A stretch of DNA of 64,000 nucleotides, taken from contig NC_088345.1 in NCBI RefSeq assembly GCF_036884655.1, positions 34,803,501 to 34,867,500 on the forward strand, written 5' to 3'. Shown in pieces: positions 22,231 through 32,325 of the stretch. A program made the position numbers and the translations under genes. Source of the DNA: Musa acuminata AAA Group (lineage: Eukaryota > Streptophyta > Magnoliopsida > Zingiberales > Musaceae). The notes under the pieces were generated by a model that made no database searches, was not told where the DNA came from, and saw only the letters and a program-made list of their open reading frames with translations. The number at the start of each line of letters is the position of its first letter. Within the stretch, counting starts at the first letter, position 1.

Positions 22231-22827
22231 ATTGCACCAGGAGGTGCAACCGCCCCAGCCAGGAGGTGCAACCGCCTGGGCTGTGAGGTTGGGAGGTGCT
22301 ACCGCCCCAGCCAGGAGGTGCAACCGCCAGGGCGGCGAGGCTGGGAGGTGCAACCGCCCCAGCCAAGAGGTGCAACCGCCCAGAACTCAGTCTTCGAGCT
22401 AGACTGGGCGGTGCAACCTCCTCTGCCAAGAGGTAGCACCGCCAGAGCTCAAGTTTCGAGCTCTGCCAGGCGATGCAACCACCGAGCTCAGTCTTCGAGC
22501 TCTGGCAGAGAGGTGCATCAGCCTGAGCTCAGTCTCGAGCTCTGCCAGGTGATGCAATCACCGAGCTCAGTCTTCGAGCTCTGGCAGAGAGGTGCATCAG
22601 CCTGAGCTCAGTTTCGAGCTCTGCCAGGTGATGCAACCACCGAGCTCAGTTTCGAGCTCTGCCAGGTGATGCAACCACCAAGCTCAGTCTTCGAGCTCTG
22701 CCAGGTGATGTAACCATCGAGCTCAGTCTTCGAGCTCTGGCAGAGAGAAGCAATCGCCTGAGCTCAGTCTTCGAGCTCTGCCAGGCGGTGCCACCTCTCC
22801 AGTCAAGAGGTGCAACCGCCTGATCCC
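22231..22827. repeat. GC-rich inverted-motif block in a Sirevirus LTR
   Basis: Two motif types alternate. The first is GAGGTGCAACCGCC and variants such as GGCGGTGCAACCGCC, nearly self-complementary. The second is GAGCTCAGTCTTCGAGCTC, two GAGCTC palindromes around a short spacer, repeated about a dozen times with GCCAGG. The block lies upstream of the TATA box (U3), so it is present in the 3' end of genomic RNA. The same block is at 29617-30210, 37602-38048, 43580-43970, 47216-47790, 49206-49800, 56633-57195 and 62911-63483, with different motif counts. Confidence 0.85.
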
Positions 22828-23614
22828 AGAATTCTGGGATTTGATCGATTTGATCGTTTTGAGCTCGAATTTTGAATTGGGTTGGGGCCTATAAATACCC
22901 CACCCATTCAGCACTGAAAAGATACAGACCTACACCGAAATCTTGATCTTTTCTGTGATTCTAAGAGCTCAAAAGTGTTGTAAAGCCTTTAAGTCTCCTC
23001 CTTCTGTTCTTCAAGTTTTCAGTTGTAAAGTGAGGAGAGAAAGGTCTGTAAAGGTTGTCTCCTGAGCCTGTCAAAAGGAGAGAAATTGTAAAAGGGCAGT
23101 TTGGCCTTCGCCCATTGAAGGAAGGCACCTAGTTGACGTCGGCAACCTCATCGGTGGAGGAAGCCAAAAGTGGAGTAGGTCAAGGCTGACCGAACCACTC
23201 TAAATCTCTGGTTTGCGTTTATTTTCGAGCACTTTATCATTACTGCAAACCTCCCTCATTACTACTGCTCTCTGCGCTTTCACGAACAAGTTCTAAGTGC
23301 TGTTCTTCCGAATCTGCATTCAGACGTAAATTCGTATTTTCATACATTACAGTTTACGTTTACGTTTGATTCTGCAGAACTGTTTTCCGTGCTTTTACGA
23401 ACGAGCTTCTTTGCAGTTTACACTTACATTTTAATCCTATTGATAACTGCAATCTGTCCTCTACGATTTTACGAACGAGTTTCAACATTTAGACGTAAAA
23501 CTGCATTCAGACGTAAATCGGCTTTCCTCGCTCAATCATCAGATCTCAGTTCACGTTTATGTCTTGATTTCAACTGCATACTGCCTTCTGCGAGTATACA
23601 AACAAGTTTCAAAG

Positions 23615-23880
23615 TTTAGACGTAAATCTGCGTCTAGACGTAAAACTGCGTTTAGACGTAAATCTGCGTTTAGACGTAAATCTGAGTTTAAGACGTAAAT
23701 CTGAGTTTAGACGTAAATCTGCGTTCAGACGTAAATCTGCGTTTAGACGTAAATCTGCGTTTAGACGTAAAACTGTGTTTAGACGTAAATCTGAGTTTAG
23801 ACGTAAACTGCGCTTAGACGCAAAACTGCGCTTAGACGCAATCTGCGCTTAGACGCAAACTGCACTTAGATACAAACTGA
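23615..23880 (+). repeat. Minisatellite, 18-20 bp unit, in Sirevirus LTR
   Basis: About fourteen tandem units of the form GCGTTTAGACGTAAATCT. The last units shift to GCGCTTAGACGCAAACT. It lies 700 bp downstream of the TATA box, so it should be transcribed as part of the leader. Equivalent arrays lie at 31001-31266, 38656-38853, 44439-44635, 46270-46615, 48130-48414 and 55556-55841. The repetitive Leu-Arg-Leu-Asn frames across them are artefacts. Confidence 0.9.
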
Positions 23881-24001
23881 GAATTTGCTTTTGCATCATA
23901 ATAGTTTTTGAACGAACGCAGCTTTTGGTTTTTAATCGCTGTAAGATTTCCGCTGCTGCACTAATTCACCCCCCCCTCTTAGTGCTCTCGATCCTAACAA
24001 T

Positions 24002-24013
24002 TGGTATCAGAGC
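24002..24013 (+). promoter_or_regulatory. SIRE-1 primer binding site, tRNA-Met initiator
   Basis: TGGTATCAGAGC starts two bases after the LTR end. Confidence 0.93.
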
Positions 24014-24049
24014 AAGGTTAACTCTCTAAAGGATTAAAACCCAAGAGAG

Positions 24050-25633
24050 ATGGCATACGCCGGAAACCAAGAGGGGCATTCGATTACACGTCCACCCATG
24101 TTCAGTGGAACGGACTACACTTACTGGAAGACCCGAATGAGGATCTTTCTTATTTCTATGGATTTTGAACTGTGGAACCTTGTTGAAAATGGATTTTCAA
24201 AATCTTCTCTTCCAATGATCGATTGGAACGATTTGGAGAAGAAGGCTTTCGCTCTTAATGCAAAGGCTATGAATGCCTTATTTTGCGCACTTGATAAAAA
24301 CGAGTTTAATCATGTTTCAACTTGCGAAACTGCTTTTGATATTTGGCACACACTTGAAGTGACCCACGAGGGCACAAGTAGAGTGAAAGAGTCAAAAATC
24401 AATCTGTTGCTGCATTCTTTTGAACTTTTCCGAATGAAACCGAGTGAAACCATTGGCGACATGTTTACCCGTTTCACGGATGTCGTCAACGGTCTAAAAG
24501 GACTCGGAAAAAGTTTTTCGGATTTTGAACTCGTAAATAAAATACTAAGATCCCTTCCTAAAAGTTGGGATCCTAAAGTCACTGCCATTCAAGAGGCAAA
24601 GGATCTGCGCAACTTCCCTCTTGAAGAACTAATCGGGTCATTAATGACCTACGAAATGACTTGCAAAGCTCATGAAGAGCAAGAAGACATCCTTCCAAAG
24701 AACAGGAAGGATATGGCACTTAAAACTTCTGAATGCCACTTGAGAGAAAACTCAAGTGATGAGGACTGTGATGATGACTTGGCACTTTTGACAAGAAAGT
24801 TTAAGAAATTCTTCAAAAGAAACAAGTTTAAAAACGATGTAAAAAATAAACTTGAACCCAAGAAGGACCAAGTGATCTGCTACGAATGTAAAAAGCCGGG
24901 ACACTACAAAAGTGATTGTCCCCAAGTCAAGAAAAGAACAACAAAGAAGAAGGCGCTCCAAGCAACATGGGATGATTCGAGCGCATCTGAGGAAGAGGAG
25001 TCCAACACCGAGCAAGTTGCTCATTACGCCTTTATGGCCATCGAAGAGGAGGTAACGGATTTATTAGATGCTGATTTATCTTTCGATGAATTATTAAATG
25101 CCTTCCATGATTTATTTGATGAATGCAAAGTTATAAATAGAAAATACAAGTTGCTAAAAAAGGTACATGATAATCTTACTTGTGATTTTAATAAGTTAAA
25201 AGTCGAACATCATGATAGTTTAAATTCATGTATCAAATGTCATGATTTAGAAACTATACAAAAAGAAAACTTGCTACTTAAGGACACCTTGAAGAAATTC
25301 GAGGTTGGTAGCAAGTCATTAAACATGATCCTTACAAACAAGGGTCATGCTCCCAAAAGAAGTGGGATTGGATTTGTGAGGAGTCCTCACCGAAATCCAA
25401 CTACCTTTGTAAAAGGCCCCATCTTACATGTTCAACACCAAACCAAGTGCAACTTTTGTTGCAAATCTGGACACAAGACACATTGTTGTCCATTCAAGAA
25501 AATAAGTCCAAACAAATTAATTTGGGTTCCTAAAGGAACCATGATAAACTCTATGCAACGTGATAGAAAATGTAGATCTATTTATGAGGCACCCAAAAGC
25601 AAATGGGTTCCTAAAGATCATCCCTTCCTATAA
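24050..25633 (+). CDS. gag: SIRE-1 Gag, intact
   Basis: A 527-residue Sirevirus gag. The start is the first ATG after the primer site, 36 bases downstream. The N-terminus FSGTDYTYWKTRMRIFL with CETAFDIWHTLEVTHEGTSRVK (residues 92-113) is the copia gag domain. A CCHC knuckle lies at 277-290, a long acidic and coiled-coil-prone section at about 310-420, and a second CX2CX4HX4C finger at 467-480. It ends KWVPKDHPFL before TAA. In SIRE-3 a stop sits at the same codon position, followed in frame by protease. Gag forms the particle and binds RNA. SIRE-4 encodes the same protein with three differences that I can see near residues 379-387. Confidence 0.93.
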   Translation: MAYAGNQEGHSITRPPMFSGTDYTYWKTRMRIFLISMDFELWNLVENGFSKSSLPMIDWNDLEKKAFALNAKAMNALFCALDKNEFNHVSTCETAFDIWHTLEVTHEGTSRVKESKINLLLHSFELFRMKPSETIGDMFTRFTDVVNGLKGLGKSFSDFELVNKILRSLPKSWDPKVTAIQEAKDLRNFPLEELIGSLMTYEMTCKAHEEQEDILPKNRKDMALKTSECHLRENSSDEDCDDDLALLTRKFKKFFKRNKFKNDVKNKLEPKKDQVICYECKKPGHYKSDCPQVKKRTTKKKALQATWDDSSASEEEESNTEQVAHYAFMAIEEEVTDLLDADLSFDELLNAFHDLFDECKVINRKYKLLKKVHDNLTCDFNKLKVEHHDSLNSCIKCHDLETIQKENLLLKDTLKKFEVGSKSLNMILTNKGHAPKRSGIGFVRSPHRNPTTFVKGPILHVQHQTKCNFCCKSGHKTHCCPFKKISPNKLIWVPKGTMINSMQRDRKCRSIYEAPKSKWVPKDHPFL

Positions 25634-26039
25634 AAACACTAAAAGTCTAGGCTGGAGCAAGAAATAATATTCTGCTCCTTGACTCTCAATGGTCATAAAC
25701 CAAGAATCAAAAAGGAACTCGCAACGCTTAAGTAACAAGTGGAAGTTGTGAAATCACAAAAACGATACAACCTTATTAGAAACATATGACATCCAAATTC
25801 ACATACCCCCCTGATCTTCAAAATCCGTTCATCTACGAATTAATTCTTGTAGAAACTAAATATGTCATGATCTTAAAAGGGATACCAAATAAACATACGT
25901 ATGCATGTTAAAAGATCTATCTTGATCGTACAAAGAGCTTCTTCCTTAAATAAAAACTCATACGAAATCATGTAACAAACATTAATTGCTCTGAAACTCT
26001 CCTCAAGGCAAAGGCTCCCTAATCAAATCATCTTAGGTG
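25634..26039 (+). other. SIRE-1 spacer between gag and captured segment
   Basis: The first 40 bases after the gag stop still resemble the start of pol in SIRE-3, after which similarity is lost. There is no open frame of note and no known motif. A matching spacer lies at 53401-53802 in SIRE-4. Confidence 0.55.
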
Positions 26040-26386
26040 CTCACCTGCTGCAGGCGGTGGCACCTCCAGCTATCACGGGTTGCCAGAGGTTGCACCGCTC
26101 CAGCCAGAGGTGCAACCGCCAGCAGCTCTGCCCCTTAAAACCACACTAGGGCCGGCTAAGGAACCGACCCCAACTCACCCCCATTTCCTCCTCTACTCTT
26201 CCAAGTCTCCTCCATTCCCATTTCACTCCTCTAAGCCTTCCAAATACCTCCCATTTCGGAGCAAAACATCAAGAATCCTTCCTTCTCTTGAAGATTTCAC
26301 AAAGGTACTCTCTAAGAAGCTCTTAAAATTCTGTTTTGTTCTTCATTTACTTTAGCTCATCATCATCCCTCTAAACAGCAGTAGTA
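26040..26386 (+). other. Leader of the captured frame, with LTR-like GC motifs
   Basis: It opens with CTGCAGGCGGTGGCACCTCC and further GGTGCAACCGCC modules, the same kind as in the LTRs, then a pyrimidine-rich stretch (CCTCCTCTACTCTTCC, CTCCATTCCCATTTC) like a plant 5' untranslated region. A possible 91-residue frame from 26080 has no recognisable domain and reads as untranslated leader. GTACTCTC...TTTACTTTAG at about 26306-26354 looks like splice sites but is short for a plant intron. Confidence 0.45.
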
Positions 26387-27492
26387 ATGGATCTAGAAGA
26401 TCCTCAAGGGACAAGGGAAAAAGGAGAGTAGTAGAAGAGTTTGATCTCACTCTTTTTGATTCCAAAAACCATGCTGAAAAATTTCTCTCCTTCGAACTAA
26501 GAAGCATCAATAAGGGAAAATACGTAGATCTGAATGAACTAAGAGATGTAGAGACTATCCATTGGTTTGCAAACCTAAATCTACTTCCCATTTTGCAGAT
26601 CAACGAACCCATTTAACCTAGACTAGTTAGATTGTTTTACAACAACATGCAAATAGATGATGAAGAAAGGATATCAACCTATCTCTTAGGACAACACATC
26701 TCAATCACTGATAGATTCATTTGTGATATGATATGTATTCCCATGAAAAGCATAGGACTTTACTTTAAAGGATCATGGGATGAAAAAACTATTGAAACAT
26801 CCTACGTTGAAGCCTTAGGAACAATCCTTGCCAATCCTAACATAGAATCTATTCCTAAAAGTTGTGAACATCTATTGCCCTTTAACACTAAGATACTTCA
26901 TCATATCATGACTAGTATAATTCTTCCTAAACAATACCATCATGATGAAGTGAGTCAATTGGAATTAGGAATTATGTACCTAATCATGAAAGGACGTGAC
27001 ATTTGTCTTGGCTATCTGATCCAACAAAACATGTTAGAATTATCTACGAAAGATATGATGCTCCCATATGGTGGAATAATTACTAGAATAATGAAAGCTT
27101 ACGACATTCAAATACCACTAGAAGAAGAAGTAATGAAAGCAGATAGATTCAGCATAATAAACAAAAATCTACTTCATCGACTAAGATGTCACTATAGAAA
27201 CGGTAACTGGGTTAGAATGCCTAGAAGAACTGATCCCCCTCAGCCTGAACCTGAACCTGAACCAGAGCCGGAAACCCCAGTCTTTAGGAGTACCCACTCT
27301 CCTCCGATCTGTCCCTTTGAGGAAACACATCCGGTTGAGCAAACTCACACATCATCCATCGAAGATATCGGGATTCGGATGGACCGATTTGAACAAAGAC
27401 AAGAACGGCTTGAACTTCGACAAGATCAAATCCTAACCGAGCTGCAGCAAATCCATCGACAAGAACGGCTTGAACTTCCACCTCATGAATAA
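26387..27492 (+). pseudogene. Captured plant transposon-protein-like frame, SIRE-1 copy, broken
   Basis: Homologous to the intact SIRE-4 frame. One missing G just after the ATG shifts the start (ATGGATC here, ATGGGATC in SIRE-4), and the next in-frame Met is changed to Arg. A TAA near 26615 replaces Tyr. From 26632 the frame is open for 286 residues. It includes RLFYNNMQIDDEERIST, HISITDRFICDMI and TSIILPKQYHHDEVSQLELGI, a pattern I recognise from the 'putative plant transposon protein' domain (PF20167-like, from memory). A PEPEPEPEPE run and a charged, coiled-coil-like end follow. The C-terminus differs from SIRE-4 because RQERLEL is repeated and the following residues are lost. Confidence 0.7.
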
Positions 27493-27837
27493 GCTTGTAT
27501 AAACATCTGATGTTTTTGATATGACATGTTGTAAACTCCCTATGTTATTCATGAAGGACTTTGTCTTTATGGTTACCTGATATGCTGTACATATGTTACC
27601 CTGATATGGTTATCTTTGTAAGCATATTTGCAAACATCTCTTGTTGTTTATCTCGGTTTTTGCACTGAAACTAAAAAGGTTTAAAAGCCTATGCCTTGAA
27701 AAATATGAAGCAACATACCAATGTAAGTTGATAAGTCAGCAGTATGACATTGATATGGTTGCTATTACTAATATGATTGCTATGTATCAAGATATCAACA
27801 AAAATTTGCATCGTACGAGCTGATATCTTACCATGTG

Positions 27838-27935
27838 ATGCAATGCTACACTTGCTGAAATAAAAATCTTGCTATGCAATATGATACAATGCTACACTTG
27901 CTGAAATAAAAATCTTGCTATGCAATATGATAGAA
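27838..27935 (+). repeat. 46-bp tandem repeat, two units, SIRE-1
   Basis: Two units containing GCTACACTTGCTGAAATAAAA and TCTTGCTATGCAATATGAT. The corresponding place in SIRE-4 (51448-51605) has about three units, so the copies differ in repeat number. Confidence 0.8.
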
Positions 27936-27977
27936 TACTGCACTTGAAATAATTGTGTTACTACATCAAAAGCTTAA

Positions 27978-28157
27978 CACTCAAGAATCAAACACATTGA
28001 TATTAGACATCACTTTATACGAGATCATGTCACTAATCATGATGTAACCATAGAGTTTATTGATACCAAACATCAACTGGCTGATATCTTCACAAAACCC
28101 CTATGTGAAGAACAATTTGAGAAGAGAATTAGGAATGTTGATGTGTCCGAATACTTA
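27978..28157 (+). pseudogene. RNase H C-terminal remnant in SIRE-1
   Basis: About 55 codons match the end of SIRE-3 pol: [40 protein letters not shown]. An 8-bp loss after EEQF shifts the final codons. This fixes the right edge of the pol replacement at or before 27978; the sequence from the gag stop to here substitutes for about 2.9 kb of pol. Confidence 0.88.
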
Positions 28158-29096
28158 AACTAGTTAAAATTATCTTTCGGATGTTATTACTATTACATGC
28201 CTTGACAACGCTTGATCAAATAACATGTTGCAAATTATGTGACAAATATTTTTAACCAAATGCATGTAAGAAGTTCATGTTTCGGTTTGTATGCTAAAAA
28301 TGGGATGTTCCTGTACACTCTTATGAAAACTCTTTGAAAAATGACTTTCCTCCATCAAGCAAAAACAATAAAGAGATATATGTGTCATGACTTCCTTTAT
28401 ATGCTTGATAATGCTATCATGCTTTTTGTTGATGACAAAGGGGGAGAAACATATGAATTGATAAACACTGTGTCATAGCTGAACTGCCATAATCATGTCT
28501 ATGTCATAGTTGCAAATACTTGAGTGATGCTATAAGCAATGTTATGCCATCCTTGCATCACCAAGAGATATGTGAACATGTGCTATAGTTTGCATCATAT
28601 GAATTGATTAACACTGTGTCATAGCTGAACTGCCATAATCATGTCTATGTCATAGTTGCAAATACTTGAGTGATGCTATAAACAATGTTATGCCATCCTT
28701 GCATCACCAAGAGATATGTGAACATGTGCTATAGTTTGCATCATATCTTGATTTGATATTCTATAGAAAATGCAAACTTGCTAGAAAATCTCAAATGTGT
28801 ACATCATGTAAAAAGTACTTCGTAGCTTTATATTATTACATGATGAATAGTTACAAACACTATCATACAAACTTGATGATGTATGTCATGCCTTGACATC
28901 ATTCTTGAAGAGATACATCATGATGGGCTTCATGATGAGAGCATTGATAAGTTTAACTGATCTAACTTATCAATACGTCACTTGAATTCCTTGGTCTTGA
29001 ATTCAAGGTTGACTTATCTCAACTATGGCATATAGATAGGGGGAGTTAAGGACAACTCCTTTATCAATTGATTGTCATCATCAAAAAGGGGGAGAT
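28158..29096 (+). other. SIRE-1 3' untranslated region with duplication and multiple polypurine tracts
   Basis: Non-coding. A 146-bp segment is tandemly duplicated at 28451-28596 and 28597-28742. Purine tracts GACAAAGGGGGAGA (about 28435), ATAGGGGGAGTTAAG (about 29035) and AAAAAGGGGGAGAT (29083-29096, directly before the LTR) recur in the same order in the other Sireviruses here. Multiple polypurine tracts are a known feature of Sireviruses. Confidence 0.8.
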
Positions 29097-31383
29097 TGTT
29101 GAATCTCGGATTTTGATGATGAAGTCAATTGTCATTTGTTATCTAATCTATGTGTTGAGATAAGTGTGCAGGATTAACTACGATGAGAGTAAGACAAGCA
29201 GCAGGTGTTGCGCCGGAGTCAAGATCATGATCACGTTGGGAGTTCGAGAGTTCGACGGAAGTTCGGACGGTCGTCGGAGGTTCAGCGAGAACAGATCCGA
29301 GAAGTCCCGAAGCTTGCCAAGAGAAGCTCGTCGGAACTCGCCAAGTGGATCGTCGCAAAGTCCAGGAGTATGCCGGATGTCCGCAGAAGGATCACCGAGG
29401 GTTTATCGGATGATCGACGGAAGTTGGTCGGAAACTCGCCGGAAGAAGCGATTGACGCATCGGAGCAAAGCTGCAGAAGTTGTCTTAGAGTTAATCGTAG
29501 TTAGCATGATGATTAAGCATGAAAATGGGAGGTGATCCCATTAGCTTAATCTTGGGGCAATTGGGCCCCTGAAAAGATTCAAATTGGGCCGAATGGAGTG
29601 AAACATTCGGACCCTGATTGCACCAGGAGGTGCAACCGCCCCAGCCAGGAGGTGCAACCGCCTGGGCTGTGAGGTTGGGAGGTGCTACCGCCCCAGCCAG
29701 GAGGTGCAACCGCTAGGGCTGCGAGGCTGGGAGGTGCAACCGCCCCAGCCAAGAGGTGCAACCGCCCAGAACTCAGTCTTCGAGCTAGACTGGGCGGTGC
29801 AACCTCCTCTGCCAAGAGGTAGCACCGCCAGAGCTCAAGTTTCGAGCTCTGCCAGGCGATGCAACCACCGAGCTCAGTCTTCGAGCTCTGGCAGAGAGGT
29901 GCATCAGCCTGAGCTCAGTCTCGAGCTCTGCCAGGTGATGCAATCACCGAGCTCAGTCTTCGAGCTCTGGCAGAGAGGTGCATCAACCTGAGCTCAGTTT
30001 CGAGCTCTGCCAGGTGATGCAACCACCGAGCTCAGTTTCGAGCTCTGCCAGGTGATGCAACCACCAAGCTCAGTCTTCGAGCTCTGCCAGGTGATGCAAC
30101 CATCGAGCTCAGTCTTCGAGCTCTGGCAGAGAGAAGCAATCGCCTGAGCTCAGTCTTCGAGCTCTGCCAGGCGGTGCCACCTCTCCAGTCAAGAGGTGCA
30201 ACCGCCTGATCCCAGAATTCTGGGATTTGATCGATTTGATCGTTTTGAGCTCGAATTTTGAATTGGGTTGGGGCCTATAAATACCCCACCCATTCAGCAC
30301 TGAAAAGATACAGACCTACACCGAAATCTTGATCTTTTCTGTGATTCTAAGAGCTCAAAAGTGTTGTAAAGCCTTTAAGTCTCCTCCTTCTGTTCTTCAA
30401 GTTTTCAGTTGTAAAGTGAGGAGAGAAAGGTCTGTAAAGGTTGTCTCCTGAGCCTGTCAAAAGGAGAGAAATTGTAAAAGGGCAGTTTGGCCTTCGCCCA
30501 TTGAAGGAAGGCACCTAGTTGACGTCGGCAACCTCATCGGTGGAGGAAGCCAAAAGTGGAGTAGGTCAAGGCTGACCGAACCACTCTAAATCTCTGGTTT
30601 GCGTTTATTTTCGAGCACTTTATCATTACTGCAAACCTCCCTCATTACTACTGCTCTCTGCGCTTTCACGAACAAGTTCTAAGTGCTGTTCTTCCGAATC
30701 TGCATTCAGACGTAAATTCGTATTTTCATACATTACAGTTTACGTTTACGTTTGATTCTGCAGAACTGTTTTCCGTGCTTTTACGAACGAGCTTCTTTGC
30801 AGTTTACACTTACATTTTAATCCTATTGATAACTGCAATCTGTCCTCTACGATTTTACGAACGAGTTTCAACATTTAGACGTAAAACTGCATTCAGACGT
30901 AAATCGGCTTTCCTCGCTCAATCATCAGATCTCAGTTCACGTTTATGTCTTGATTTCAACTGCATACTGCCTTCTGCGAGTATACAAACAAGTTTCAAAG
31001 TTTAGACGTAAATCTGCGTCTAGACGTAAAACTGCGTTTAGACGTAAATCTGCGTTTAGACGTAAATCTGAGTTTAAGACGTAAATCTGAGTTTAGACGT
31101 AAATCTGCGTTCAGACGTAAATCTGCGTTTAGACGTAAATCTGCGTTTAGACGTAAAACTGTGTTTAGACGTAAATCTGAGTTTAGACGTAAACTGCGCT
31201 TAGACGCAAAACTGCGCTTAGACGCAATCTGCGCTTAGACGCAAACTGCACTTAGATACAAACTGAGAATTTGCTTTTGCATCATAATAGTTTTTGAACG
31301 AACGCAGCTTTTGGTTTTTAATCGCTGTAAGATTTCCGCTGCACTAATTCACCCCCCCCCTCTTAGTGCTCTCGATCCTAACA
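29097..31383 (+). repeat. SIRE-1 3' LTR
   Basis: Partner of 21711-23999 with the same internal order: GC-rich block 29617-30210, TATA box 30275-30286, minisatellite 31001-31266. The visible differences include a 3-bp loss of a CTG near 31339 and a change in C-run length near the end. Confidence 0.93.
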
Positions 31384-31932
31384 AAAAGTTCCAAGAGGCA
31401 TCACCTAGTGTAGTCAGTCATTATATGCCAAGCACGACCTCATAGTCATCAATTGGTAGGAGGAAGAAATCGATGATAATTTCTTGGTCTTGTAGTAATA
31501 GTTTCACCTACGGGCATCTTTGGTCGCACTTTAGGATTCTGCCATCGGCAACCTTTACATCGAACTTGCTGCAACCTTCAATATGCAGTGCCATTCGAGC
31601 AGCAACCTTACTATTCAAGAAGTTATTAGTGTTGCCCATGTCGATGAGAACAGTGATCGGTTGTTGTTTGAGAAGGCCTCCAACTTTCATCGTTTGCGGG
31701 TTTGAGTAGCCGGCTAGTGCATGTACCGTAATGTCGGTCGGTTGTGGCTCTTCTTCCATATCTTCTTCTTCATGTTCAAAGCTCTCTTCTGGATATTCAA
31801 TGACCTCCTCTTCTACTGGTTCAATCATAAGAAGTCTGCCTTTTTTATAGCGATATTCGCGGCTCCACGGCTCGTTGCAATGCCAACATAACCCCTTCGC
31901 AGATCGCTCCCGGAGTTCTTCTCTTATCAACC
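31384..31932 (-). pseudogene. G1B piece 2: gag finger and protease
   Basis: Continues piece 1 across SIRE-1. The minus frame 31508-31930 encodes the gag finger (CWHCNEPWS...YRYKKG, last finger Cys replaced by Tyr), the acidic linker EEEVIEYPEES and the protease region with ITVLIDMGNTNNFLNS, where the active-site DTG reads DMG. The piece ends at 31932 with CAACC, the left copy of the G1C target duplication. Confidence 0.85.
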
Positions 31933-32325
31933 TGTTAGGACTCTAGCTAGGAGAGTCCTAATTGAGAGGGACATTCATGTAAAACCTACATAAGCCGACC
32001 CCTATTAAAGAGGTGAAGAGGCCGGCTAGGGTTAGGAGGTTGTTTCTTAGAGAAGAATAAGGAGTTGTAAAGGAATAGGAGTCTTGAGTAGGAGTCCTAT
32101 TAGGAGTTAGTTAGAAGTAGGAGTCTTGAGTAGGAGTCCAATTAGGAGTTAGGGTTTAGAAGCCCTATAAATAGTCATGTATTCCTCCTCTTTTGATAAG
32201 TAATAGATGAATTTTTTCTGCAGCCATTGAGCAACAACTTGGAGGGAGGAATCCCTATAGAGTTCCAAGGAGGCCGATCCCCTAAAAAGATCAACCCAAG
32301 TTTAGAATCTGCAAGGATTCTAACA
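31933..32325 (+). repeat. G1C 5' LTR
   Basis: Begins TGTTAGGACTCTAGC and ends GGATTCTAACA. The TATA-like box CCCTATAAATAG lies near 32164-32175. It is 393 bp against 438 bp in G1A, and has a local duplication of the GAGTCTTGAGTAGGAGTCC unit that its 3' partner lacks. Confidence 0.88.

Larger units (their letters stand above)
21711..23999 (+). repeat. SIRE-1 5' LTR
   Basis: The 2289-bp LTR has, in order, the short 'type 1' head (about 70 bp before GTGCAGGATTAACTACGATG), a GC-rich block of inverted motifs (22231-22827), a TATA box CTATAAATACCC at 22889-22900, a transcribed region, and a minisatellite (23615-23880). It ends with a C run and TCTTAGTGCTCTCGATCCTAACA. Apparent open frames on both strands inside the GC-rich block are by-products of the repeats. 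Confidence 0.93.
21711..31383 (+). mobile_element. SIRE-1: chimeric Sirevirus-type copia element without pol
   Basis: LTRs at 21711-23999 and 29097-31383 start TGTTGAATCTCG and end CGATCCTAACA. AAAAG flanks both sides (21706-21710 and 31384-31388), and the interrupted G1B sequence resumes correctly at 31384. Inside are a tRNA-Met primer site, an intact gag with two CCHC fingers, a foreign segment with a captured reading frame, a short remnant of the RNase H end, and several polypurine tracts. Integrase and RT are absent, so movement needed a helper. I noticed only about ten differences between the LTRs over 2.29 kb, indicating a young insertion. SIRE-4 is a near-identical inverted copy. Confidence 0.95.

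Noticed and set aside
22105..22605. Pro/Gly/Ala-rich frames on both strands of the GC-rich LTR block
   Set aside because: They are composition artefacts of palindromic repeats, recur in all copies, and overlap on opposite strands.
23615..23880. Short regular repeats reminiscent of a CRISPR array
   Set aside because: Units are contiguous without unique spacers, recur in every LTR of a plant retrotransposon, and no cas gene exists nearby.
24002..24013. tRNA gene suggested by a sequence complementary to the tRNA-Met 3' end
   Set aside because: Only the 12-13 nt primer site is present, directly beside LTR ends; there is no cloverleaf.
26387..27492. Captured frame as a Sirevirus envelope-like gene
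   Set aside because: It lies before the RNase H end rather than after pol, and has no signal peptide or membrane segment.
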